This document shows positions 1 through 6,680 of a DNA stretch of 17,130 nt, piece by piece (position 1 is the first letter of the stretch; each line of letters opens with the position of its first letter). Source of the DNA: JAYEIA01 sp964472505 (GTDB lineage Bacteria > Bacteroidota > Bacteroidia > Bacteroidales > JAADGE01). The notes beneath the pieces are model-generated. The model was not told the DNA's origin. It searched no databases and saw only the letters and a program-made list of their open reading frames with translations. The DNA is taken from positions 1 through 17,130 of the forward strand of contig CAYYQW010000078.1 of NCBI GenBank assembly GCA_964472505.1, given 5' to 3'. Made by a program: the position numbers and the translations under genes.

Positions 1-152
1 ATATCAAATGTTCTTTTTTTCATACCAGTATCTGTTTTTTTAAATAAATGCTAACTTAATCCTTGATTCCATTGTTTTTTTATATCGTAAAACGCCTATT
101 GTTTCAATCTTTATAACAGCGAAACAAAATTTTGATCCGAAATGCCCGGTTT

Positions 153-185
153 AACAATAAATAGACAAAAAGTCTATTCATTGTT
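153..185. repeat. Near-perfect hairpin upstream of the first lipoprotein
   Basis: The arms at 153-166 and 172-185 are complementary at 13 of 14 positions around an AAAAA loop. One more pair forms at 152/186, and an outer CCG/CGG clamp (146-148 with 188-190) closes it. No T-run follows on the plus strand, so it is not a classic intrinsic terminator. I see no gene in 1-362. This hairpin and the next palindrome are the main structures there, and the rest is AT-rich with no coding signal. Confidence 0.6.
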
Positions 186-187
186 AT

Positions 188-253
188 CGGATTTTGTATG
201 GTAAAATTAGAAAAAATCGGCAAAATACAAAAAAACCGAAAGCACAAAATCCG
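188..253. repeat. 10-bp inverted repeat enclosing 46 bp
   Basis: CGGATTTTGT at 188-197 is exactly complementary to ACAAAATCCG at 244-253. It begins where the preceding hairpin ends and lies just upstream of the probable promoter at 276-283. It could be a regulator site, a leader structure or part of a small dispersed element. The sequence alone does not decide. Confidence 0.45.
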
Positions 254-275
254 TATGAATTTAAAACTAAAATCA

Positions 276-283
276 TATCTTTG
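276..283 (+). promoter_or_regulatory. Probable Bacteroidota -7 box for the lipoprotein
   Basis: TATCTTTG matches the TAnnTTTG -7 consensus exactly. A weak -33 match, TATG at 254-257, sits 18 bp upstream. The expected transcript would carry a leader of about 75 nt before the ATG at 363. Confidence 0.5.
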
Positions 284-362
284 AAATCTAATTTAAAAAC
301 AAGTTGTCATAAACAAGCTTGTGAAATTTGACAATCATTTATAATTTTAAAAACATTAAATC

Positions 363-947
363 ATGAAGCAACTTACATTATTATTCGCAATTTTGAGTAT
401 CGCTTTTCTGTTTTCGTGCAAGGGTGAAACTGATGAAAATCAAGCGGATGACAGGTCTGAGAAAAATGTAGAAGTAACGGAACAGGAAAGCCCGCAGCCG
501 GATAAAACGGAAGTTAAAAAAGTGATTGTAAACGAACCCACGGTGGTTAACATCAATGACATCAAAGAAGGGGTCGAATTTTTCGGACTTACCGTAAGCG
601 AAGCCAAAATCCCAAACCACAAAGAGTTCACATTTACCATAGCCGAAGAATTTATCTTAGACGGCAATGTCAGCTATGGCGAATTTGACATTACATTTAT
701 TGCCAATGACCCTACACGCTCCAATGCCGTTTTACAAATAGACGATATGGAAAAACCCTTCTTTATGTGGACTACATTTAACAATAATGAAGCCTTTATG
801 GCAGCACTTAGCGATGAGCAAAAACAAAAAGTAAACAGTATGGAAGGCTTGCCCTTAAAAGTAAGATTAAAAAATTACAAAGTCAGCGCATCTGCCGAAC
901 ACATGATGATTGCCGCTTCCGCCGATTTTGTTGAAGTGCTTGAGTAG
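363..947 (+). CDS. Hypothetical lipoprotein, 194 aa
   Basis: I do not recognise the family. The first 18 residues form a signal peptide (K-2, then a hydrophobic run) ending in L-F-S-C, so Cys19 is the probable lipidation site and the protein should be anchored on the periplasmic side of a membrane or exported to the surface. Residues 20-60 are a polar, Glu/Lys-rich linker. Residues 63-194 look like one compact domain rich in beta strands, with alternating hydrophobic residues and a Met/Phe-rich centre near 120-135. The ATG at 363 is the only start that retains the signal peptide. It appears to be a single-gene unit: it has its own promoter candidate upstream, and a hairpin lies 33 bases past its stop. 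A bound ligand or partner cannot be inferred. Confidence 0.8.
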   Translation: MKQLTLLFAILSIAFLFSCKGETDENQADDRSEKNVEVTEQESPQPDKTEVKKVIVNEPTVVNINDIKEGVEFFGLTVSEAKIPNHKEFTFTIAEEFILDGNVSYGEFDITFIANDPTRSNAVLQIDDMEKPFFMWTTFNNNEAFMAALSDEQKQKVNSMEGLPLKVRLKNYKVSASAEHMMIAASADFVEVLE

Positions 948-979
948 TATTTATTTTAAAAACGATGCATTAACTCTGC

Positions 980-1005
980 TTCTGCCGGTGTCCTCACCGG
1001 CAGAA
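980..1005 (+). terminator. Terminator-like hairpin after the lipoprotein
   Basis: An 11-bp perfect GC-rich stem (980-990 with 995-1005) with the tetraloop TCCT lies 33 bases after the stop codon at 947. It lacks a clear T-run (CATTAG follows), so termination strength is uncertain. It could equally be a REP-like hairpin that protects the mRNA 3' end. Confidence 0.5.
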
Positions 1006-1082
1006 CATTAGAAAAAGAAAAAGACATTCGGATTTAAGGTATCTCATAATAAATTGTAATAGCATCAAAGGTTTTATACCGG

Positions 1083-1223
1083 ATTAGTGCATTCGTTGGT
1101 GTCATATAGCAAAACGAAATACAGCCACTAATGCACGGATAATTTTTTATGAGCAGATTGAAATTTATTCGTGCATCCGTGGTGAGTTTTCAACATTGAT
1201 AAACCCGGAGCTAATGCACGAAT
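1083..1223. repeat. Four copies of a short repeat in alternating orientation
   Basis: A degenerate unit resembling ATTCGTGCATCCGTGG occurs four times between 1083 and 1223. The copies lie at 1083-1103 (plus), 1124-1148 (minus), 1167-1191 (plus) and 1211-1223 (minus). Neighbouring copies can therefore pair as stems. The core GTGCAT/ATGCAC is kept in all four. From general knowledge, similar GTGCATTCGTGG strings are dispersed in intergenic DNA of many Bacteroidota. The gap 948-1324 holds no ORF I would call a gene; besides this array it contains the hairpin at 980-1005. Confidence 0.6.
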
Positions 1224-1324
1224 ATTGATAATTTTCATAGCCTCTATCCCGTTTTTTTTATTGGAAAATAAGAAGATAAGTAACTGATAACAGCACCTTA
1301 AAACAATATTTAGCCTAACTTAGC

Positions 1325-1693
1325 CTAATCCGATATAACAATTTTCAAATCCACATCCAGACCTTCTTTTATCTCTTCTCCGATTTCTATAACCATATCA
1401 AAATCTTTTTTACAAAGCCAGAGTATTTCAAGCGCATCGCAATTTCTCTTTAATACTTTTATTATTTTTATAATATGTTTTAAAGTGGAAGAATTAAAAT
1501 AAAGCCACTTAAACTCAATGGTAATTTTCGAAGGCAGTTGTTCACTGTTTTCTTCAATATACTCATGCACCGGCGCGTAAATTTCATCGGTATTTTCAGG
1601 ATAGGATTTTCCGCCGAAGAAAAAATAACCCTTTGCTCCGTCAAGAATTATTTCAGGCGTTTCCTTAGTTGCTTCTGTTACAATTTTTTTCAT
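1325..1693 (-). CDS. siaC-like: SiaC-like regulatory phosphoprotein (DUF1987 family)
   Basis: This 122-aa protein has the size and features of the SiaC/DUF1987 family: the N-terminal segment T-P-E-I-I-L-D near residues 12-18, a K-G-Y-F-F-F-G-G-K-S-Y-P stretch at 21-32, and the core F-K-W-L-Y-F-N-S-S-T at 61-70 followed by a helix. In Pseudomonas aeruginosa, SiaC is phosphorylated by SiaB on a Thr of the Y-F-N-T-S-S motif and dephosphorylated by SiaA, and the unphosphorylated form activates the diguanylate cyclase SiaD. Here the aligned residue is Ser68. It is the last gene of a three-gene operon: the ATG is separated from the upstream kinase stop by only 3 bases (TGA ATA ATG), implying translational coupling. 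A tandem TAGCCTAA repeat (1311-1318, 1321-1328) overlaps the stop codon. The protein is probably cytoplasmic. The target is unknown because no cyclase is adjacent. Confidence 0.85.
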   Translation of the reverse strand: MKKIVTEATKETPEIILDGAKGYFFFGGKSYPENTDEIYAPVHEYIEENSEQLPSKITIEFKWLYFNSSTLKHIIKIIKVLKRNCDALEILWLCKKDFDMVIEIGEEIKEGLDVDLKIVISD

Positions 1694-1696
1694 TAT

Positions 1697-2785
1697 TCAG
1701 GCTGTTTTTATTGTTATTGAGAAAAATATTTCACCGTCGGGAGTTTCCGTAAACTTATATGTGAAAGCGTTTTGAGTAAATTTTGCAATTTCAATAAGTC
1801 CCAAGCCGGCAGCCGGCCATTCTGTTTTATCGGAATTTATGAGTTTTTCTCTGTAGTATTTTTTAAATGCTTCCGGCTTTAAACTTTTAATGTATTCCAA
1901 AAACACTTTAAATTCCGGATAGTCTTCTTGCTTTATAAAATTACCGCACTCAATAAATATCTCCTCTTCAATACTTTTCAGCGAAAAAAGTCCCTCTTTC
2001 TGACCTTCAATTTCCTTGCCGTACCTTGAAACGTTTTGCAATACTTCTATGATTGAAACAATGTTCTTTACTTGCCGGGCATCGGTTTCGCCGTTTTTCA
2101 TAAGATTATTATTGAGCATTTTAATAATGCCTGTAACGGTTTCGCTTGAGAAATCACCCTTATACAGCATCACAACCTTTTGTTCGGCCAAATTCGTATA
2201 GGTATTCTTTATATGCTCAATAGGTACTTTGTGCTGTTTTTCCTCTTTAGAGATAGTCAGTTCTAAACTGAGAACAATTAAGGAAAAACCTTGTTTGAGC
2301 GGTATAAACTCTTTTTTTAGGGGCAGCCCGGATCTTCTTACCATTTCAATAATTCCCAAACCGGCACCACCCTTTTCGGATATTTCCGAACTCAAAAGCG
2401 TACTCTTTCTCAGTTCTTTAAGTTCTATATCAGAAAGGGCGTTTATTCTGTCAATAAACTCATCAAGTTTGTCGGCATCGCTGTTTTTAATGACATTAAC
2501 CGATGATATGACTATGCGGTCTTGCAATACGGATATTTGAAAATAATCATTACGAGATTCAGTTTCCAAAACCGTTTCTTTTATTTCTACACTATGCCGC
2601 ACTACGTTTTGAAAACTTTCAACTATCAGGAAAGAGGCTCTGCGAGACAACTTTTTCAGCTCATCTTGTTTTTTCAAAGAATCTTCACTTAATCCTATCA
2701 TTAAGTCCGTTATGTTATCGTTAAAAACCCCGAAGTAGGCTAATAATACGCGTTCATCGGTTAATTCTTTGTATAAAGTGTACAT
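1697..2785 (-). CDS. siaB-like: Tandem fusion of two SiaB-type protein kinase domains
   Basis: SiaB family kinases (DUF6272, GHKL-like fold) are normally single domains of about 180 aa. This protein is 362 aa and contains two. Copy 1 (about 1-180) has an N-box-like E-S-F-Q-N-V-V-R-H-S (N60) and a glycine box G-G-A-G-L-G (139-144). Copy 2 (about 190-362) has E-V-L-Q-N-V-S-R-Y-G (N251) and A-A-G-L-G-L (325-330). Both copies keep the ATP-binding landmarks, so neither is obviously a dead pseudokinase, although His64-Ser65 becomes Tyr-Gly in copy 2. The likely role is phosphorylation of the SiaC protein encoded 3 bases downstream. The gene starts 22 bases after the stop of the PP2C phosphatase gene. 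No strong ribosome binding site is visible, which fits translation as part of the operon. It is predicted to be cytoplasmic, without membrane segments. Confidence 0.8.
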   Translation of the reverse strand: MYTLYKELTDERVLLAYFGVFNDNITDLMIGLSEDSLKKQDELKKLSRRASFLIVESFQNVVRHSVEIKETVLETESRNDYFQISVLQDRIVISSVNVIKNSDADKLDEFIDRINALSDIELKELRKSTLLSSEISEKGGAGLGIIEMVRRSGLPLKKEFIPLKQGFSLIVLSLELTISKEEKQHKVPIEHIKNTYTNLAEQKVVMLYKGDFSSETVTGIIKMLNNNLMKNGETDARQVKNIVSIIEVLQNVSRYGKEIEGQKEGLFSLKSIEEEIFIECGNFIKQEDYPEFKVFLEYIKSLKPEAFKKYYREKLINSDKTEWPAAGLGLIEIAKFTQNAFTYKFTETPDGEIFFSITIKTA

Positions 2786-2807
2786 TTTATATTCTGTATT
2801 TTTAAGA

Positions 2808-5561
2808 CTAATTGTTAATTCTGAAAGCTAAAAGCAACATATCATCCTGCTGGGGCACATCTTTTTTCCAATTTTCTATGGTATTTGCAAGACTTTGCTC
2901 ATTTTTGCCAAGTTTGTTCTTGCTTAAAATTGCAAGCATTTCTTCAAAACGGCGCATCCCGAACACTTCGTCCTTTTGATTTAATTGGTCAAGCAGACCG
3001 TCGGTGGTCATGGCAAACATTTGCGATTCCTTAACGGGCAAATCAACGGTTTTAAAAGTGCGCTCTAACTCCGGCTCCACGGTCAATGAAAATCCGCCTA
3101 TCGACCGTGCCGAAGAATCAATAATTTCCAAACCGTTCTCTCCGTAAATATACAACTTTTGCCTTGCACCCGAAAATTGCATCCTGTTTTTTTTATGATT
3201 AATGCGGCATAATGAAATGTCGCATCCGTCTTGCGAATATTCATCGCCCTTTTCTTGCTGCAGATAAGTGTATAAATCGTAATGCAGTTGCCGCAGGATT
3301 TCGCCCGTATCAATCGCATTGTGGTCATTCATTATCTCCGTAAGCAGCGAATGTACAATTAATGACATCATGGCGCCGGGCACACTGTGTCCGGTGCAGT
3401 CCACAGCGGCTATATAGCTAAATTCATTTTTATGATAAAACCAATAAAAATCTCCGCCGATTATATCTTTGGGTTTGAAATAAAGAAAAAAGTCGGAAAT
3501 ATGTTTTTTTATGCTTTCGGTTTCCGGAAGTATTGAAAATTGAATTTTTTTGGCATACTTAATACTTTGGTTTATAGCTTTATTTTTTCTTTTCAGCTTA
3601 CTGTTATAATCTTTAAGCAGGCTCTCAACTTTTTTGCGGTCGGTAATATCTACGGCTATGCCCGTGTCTCGAATCAATTCTCCTTTTTCGTTTGTAATCC
3701 TAAAATTTCTTGCATGCACATAGCGTATCAACCCGTCGGGGCGTACTATTCGGTATTCCAAATCAAATTTTTGCCCGTTCATGTAATTCTTAAACTCATC
3801 ATACACAAGGGCTTTGTCTTCTTCATGCACCGCATCCGTAAACGACTGCGGGTTTTTGTATAAACTCTCGCAGCTTCGTCCCCAAATTTTTTCATAAGCG
3901 GAATTTATGTATAATACCTCTTTGTTGTCGGCACTTCTGAGCCAAAATACTTCGCTTACATTTTCGGATATTTGTCTGAATTTCTCTTCACTTTCTTGTA
4001 TTTTCCGAAGGGCTTCTTTTCGCTCGGTAATATCCCTTACAAAAACAATCAACTTAATTTCTTCACCCTTTATAACGGTTACGCTTATTTCAATATCAAT
4101 TAATGTATTGTCTTTTCTGCGATGCTTTGTTTCAAAGAAATCATGGCCTTCGTCAAACACTTTTTGTATATGAGCGGCAACCTCTTCGGGCTTTTCGCTG
4201 CCTTCAATATCCGGAATTGCCAATGTTAATAATTCTTCTCGCGAGTAGCCCGACATCTTGCAATAAGCTTCATTGGCATCCGTTATATTTCCCGCATCGT
4301 CGGCTGTAAAAAAGCCGTCTTGAGTAGTTGATATGATGGTTTGATATTCCATTTGAGCTAATTTGCTTTCGGAAATATCAATATAAGTTACAAGCACACC
4401 GTAGCCTTCAATATCAATGGGTGAAGCATTTACGGAAAGCCAGGTAACGGAATTATCAGCCTTAACCAATCCCGTTTCAACTTCACGCACCGAACGTTTT
4501 GTTTTTAAGGCTCTTACGCTTGGAAATTCTTCCGGCGGCATTATGGAGCTGTCAGGTTTTATCAGCACCCAATCTTCGGAGTCATATATTTTGCTGAGAT
4601 GTTGGTTTTTAGTTATCCCGAGAATTTTTTCCGATGCTCTGTTGCAGTCGATAATATTCCCTGCTTTGTCTGTTACGGTAATGCCGACATCCAAGGTATC
4701 AAAAACCGTTTGCAGTTTATGTTCGTTATGTTTTAATTCTTTTTCGGCTTGCCGCTCTTTGGTTATTTCGCGTTGTATGCCAAAATGCCCGGTAATATAG
4801 CCCTTTTCGTCGTACAAACACGCATAGTCGCCCAATATGGTCATGGGCGTTCCGTCAAGTTTTTTTTCTTGGGTATCAATGTGTATTTGTCCTTTGTCAA
4901 AAAGCGTTTTCCATACTTCTCGCCCGTGCTTTATATCGTGCTTAAAAAAGTCTTTGGGTGTCAGACCTATAAAGTCATCGTGTTTTGCTCTGTACTGCTT
5001 GAGCATGGCATCATTGATGCGTGTTATTCGCATGTGTTCAAATACATAATCAAGCATTTTTTCTTTATCTGTCGCTGCATCCCATTTTATGGGTTTGTCA
5101 AGCATCATAAAGAAAAAACCTTCCAAAGATTGTTTAAAGAAAACATCTAAACGGTATTCGCTGTCGCGCAGGGCTTTTTCGGAAATTTTCCGTTGTGTGA
5201 TATCCGTTATCGCCGCCAAAACATATTGGTTACCTTCTATCTCCAAAGGACTTAAACCCACTTCTGCCGGAAACTCGCTTCTGTCTTTTTTTATGGCATA
5301 AAGGTCTCTGCCGGCTCCCATCTCTCTTTTTTCGGGATTTTTCATATAGTTTTGGATGTGAGCCGTGTGAGCGTGTCGATATCTTTCGGGTATTAGAGTT
5401 TCAATTTCTTTACCGACAATTTCTTTACTTGAGTATTGAAATAAGTTTTCGGCAAATCGGTTAAAAAAAACAATTTTCCCATTTTCATCCGTTAAAATCA
5501 AAGCGTTTGGCGCAGCTTCAACTATAAATTTGAATATATCACTGTTTGAGTCTTGAAGCAT
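2808..5561 (-). CDS. Multi-PAS PP2C (SpoIIE-type) phosphatase, SiaA-like
   Basis: This 917-aa protein has five successive PAS-like regions at roughly 9-125, 135-270, 280-400, 402-515 and 520-645. Most of the linkers carry the D-I-T-x-R-K type PAC ending (for example 120-125, 510-515 and 638-643). A charged, possibly coiled-coil stretch (645-675) leads to a SpoIIE/PP2C Ser/Thr phosphatase domain (about 690-917). Metal-binding landmarks are intact: G-G-D-F (D704), D-C-T-G-H-S-V-P-G (D721), T-T-D-G (D854) and Q-D-D-M (D906, D907). No signal peptide or membrane segment is seen, whereas P. aeruginosa SiaA is membrane-anchored, so the sensed signal is probably cytoplasmic (redox, ligand or light, depending on PAS cofactors). 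It is the first gene of the operon with the SiaB- and SiaC-like genes, and its likely substrate is phospho-SiaC. The promoter is unclear; TATATTTA (minus strand, 5632-5639) is a weak candidate. Confidence 0.87.
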   Translation of the reverse strand: MLQDSNSDIFKFIVEAAPNALILTDENGKIVFFNRFAENLFQYSSKEIVGKEIETLIPERYRHAHTAHIQNYMKNPEKREMGAGRDLYAIKKDRSEFPAEVGLSPLEIEGNQYVLAAITDITQRKISEKALRDSEYRLDVFFKQSLEGFFFMMLDKPIKWDAATDKEKMLDYVFEHMRITRINDAMLKQYRAKHDDFIGLTPKDFFKHDIKHGREVWKTLFDKGQIHIDTQEKKLDGTPMTILGDYACLYDEKGYITGHFGIQREITKERQAEKELKHNEHKLQTVFDTLDVGITVTDKAGNIIDCNRASEKILGITKNQHLSKIYDSEDWVLIKPDSSIMPPEEFPSVRALKTKRSVREVETGLVKADNSVTWLSVNASPIDIEGYGVLVTYIDISESKLAQMEYQTIISTTQDGFFTADDAGNITDANEAYCKMSGYSREELLTLAIPDIEGSEKPEEVAAHIQKVFDEGHDFFETKHRRKDNTLIDIEISVTVIKGEEIKLIVFVRDITERKEALRKIQESEEKFRQISENVSEVFWLRSADNKEVLYINSAYEKIWGRSCESLYKNPQSFTDAVHEEDKALVYDEFKNYMNGQKFDLEYRIVRPDGLIRYVHARNFRITNEKGELIRDTGIAVDITDRKKVESLLKDYNSKLKRKNKAINQSIKYAKKIQFSILPETESIKKHISDFFLYFKPKDIIGGDFYWFYHKNEFSYIAAVDCTGHSVPGAMMSLIVHSLLTEIMNDHNAIDTGEILRQLHYDLYTYLQQEKGDEYSQDGCDISLCRINHKKNRMQFSGARQKLYIYGENGLEIIDSSARSIGGFSLTVEPELERTFKTVDLPVKESQMFAMTTDGLLDQLNQKDEVFGMRRFEEMLAILSKNKLGKNEQSLANTIENWKKDVPQQDDMLLLAFRINN

Positions 5562-5658
5562 TTTCGTATCTTAAAATATTCTAAGCTAAAAAACAGATTC
5601 AGCTTAGTACCTTCTATTTCCCGATAATTTGTAAATATATAAAATTTCCCGTAAAATA

Positions 5659-5689
5659 TTTGCACAGCTAAGAAATTATTATATATTTG
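5659..5689 (+). promoter_or_regulatory. Consensus Bacteroidota promoter for the dehydrogenase
   Basis: TTTG at 5659-5662 and TATATTTG at 5682-5689 are separated by 19 bp, an exact match to the TTTG-N-TAnnTTTG pattern. An AAGGA ribosome-binding motif at 5721-5725 lies 8 bases before the ATG at 5734. Confidence 0.75.
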
Positions 5690-5733
5690 TATAAATTACA
5701 GTATAAAAATATATTAAAAAAAGGAAATTAGTT

Positions 5734-6501
5734 ATGAATACAATGAATAACAAAAATGTAATTATCACAGGCGGAGCCGGAGGTATTGGTTTAGCTTTGG
5801 CCCGACAATTATTAGATACAGGAGCAAAAGTACTGTTAGTGGATCTCAATGAAGACGATTTGAAAGAAAGTGCAGACAAACTTAAAAGTAAAAACCTGTA
5901 TTACTTTGTGGCAGATGTGTCTGATGAAAAAGCGGTAAAAGCGTATGTGGATTTTGCCGTAGAAAAGATGGGAGGTATTGATATTTTCTATAACAATGCC
6001 GGTATCGAAGGAAAAGTACTGCCACTCGAAGATTATCCCTTAGAACTGTTTGACAAAGTAATGGATGTCAACGTAAAAGGGGTTTACTACGGATTACGCC
6101 ATGTTTTTCCGGTAATGAAGAAAAACGATGACGGCGGCAGCATTATCATTACATCATCCGTAGCCGGCATGAGAGGTACGGCAAACGTACTGCCCTATGT
6201 AACCGGCAAACATGCCGTAGTGGGTATGATGAAATCCGCCGCGCTTGAAGGTGCCGGGCATAAAATTCGTGTAAATACGGTTAATCCCTCACCGGTTGAT
6301 AACCGCATGATGCGCTCTCTTGAAGACGGATTTGCCCCCGGACAGGCCGAAGCGGCTAAAGAAGGTTTTGAACAGGCTATCCCGCTAAATCGCTACGCTA
6401 CCAACGATGAAGTGGCTAATTTGATGTACTTCTTGGGCAGCGATAAAAGCAGTTTCATAACCGGAGCTGTATATGCAATAGATGGCGGCATGACAAGCTA
6501 A
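5734..6501 (+). CDS. SDR family NAD-dependent oxidoreductase
   Basis: This is a classical short-chain dehydrogenase/reductase of 255 aa. Rossmann motif T-G-G-A-G-G-I-G is at 12-19 and N-N-A-G at 87-90. The catalytic tetrad is visible as Asn113 (D-V-N-V-K-G), Ser141/142 (T-S-S-V-A-G), Tyr155 and Lys159 (Y-V-T-G-K). Asp37 at the end of the second beta strand (L-L-V-D-L-N) favours NAD(H) over NADP(H). The C-terminal S-S-F-I-T-G-A-V-Y-A-I-D-G-G sequence is typical of the family. The substrate cannot be told, since the 3-oxoacyl-ACP reductase-like and alcohol or sugar dehydrogenase branches look alike here. AAGGA before the ATG at 5734 supports this start; an in-frame ATG at 5743 is the alternative. 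It is monocistronic, with a consensus promoter upstream and a terminator 22 bases downstream. Confidence 0.93.
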   Translation: MNTMNNKNVIITGGAGGIGLALARQLLDTGAKVLLVDLNEDDLKESADKLKSKNLYYFVADVSDEKAVKAYVDFAVEKMGGIDIFYNNAGIEGKVLPLEDYPLELFDKVMDVNVKGVYYGLRHVFPVMKKNDDGGSIIITSSVAGMRGTANVLPYVTGKHAVVGMMKSAALEGAGHKIRVNTVNPSPVDNRMMRSLEDGFAPGQAEAAKEGFEQAIPLNRYATNDEVANLMYFLGSDKSSFITGAVYAIDGGMTS

Positions 6502-6523
6502 TAATTAATGATTAAATAAAAAC

Positions 6524-6556
6524 AGCCCGAATACCTTTACGGTGTTCGGGCTTTTT
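6524..6556 (+). terminator. Intrinsic terminator of the dehydrogenase gene
   Basis: A 12-bp stem (6524-6535 with 6541-6552; one T-G wobble, otherwise perfect) and a 5-base loop are followed by a T-run. The stem starts 22 bases past the stop codon. Confidence 0.85.
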
Positions 6557-6564
6557 ATGCAATA

Positions 6565-6680
6565 TCATTGAGACGCAATGCATTGCGTCTCAATGAATTT
6601 TATTTTTACACCATTGTATCAAATGTGAAATCTGTTGTTTTTTTGATACGTGGAAAAGAGACGCAAGGCCTTGCGTCTCT
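6565..6680. repeat. Paired perfect palindromes, MITE/REP-like element
   Basis: A 32-bp perfect palindrome (6565-6596) and a 24-bp perfect palindrome (6657-6680) share the arm GAGACGCAA/TTGCGTCTC. Their centres differ (ATGCAT against AGGCCT). The DNA between them carries another inverted repeat, GTATCAAA (6616-6623) with TTTGATAC (6642-6649), so the whole 116 bp can fold symmetrically. From general knowledge, GAGACGCA-type palindromes are dispersed in many Bacteroidota and cyanobacterial genomes. The right end reaches the stop codon of the minus-strand peptidase gene (6679-6681). Confidence 0.75.

Noticed and set aside
1083..1223. CRISPR-like array
   Set aside because: Copies alternate in orientation, are degenerate and lack uniform spacers; there are no cas genes (the Cas4-like domain at 13331-15289 is in a stand-alone DUF2779 protein).
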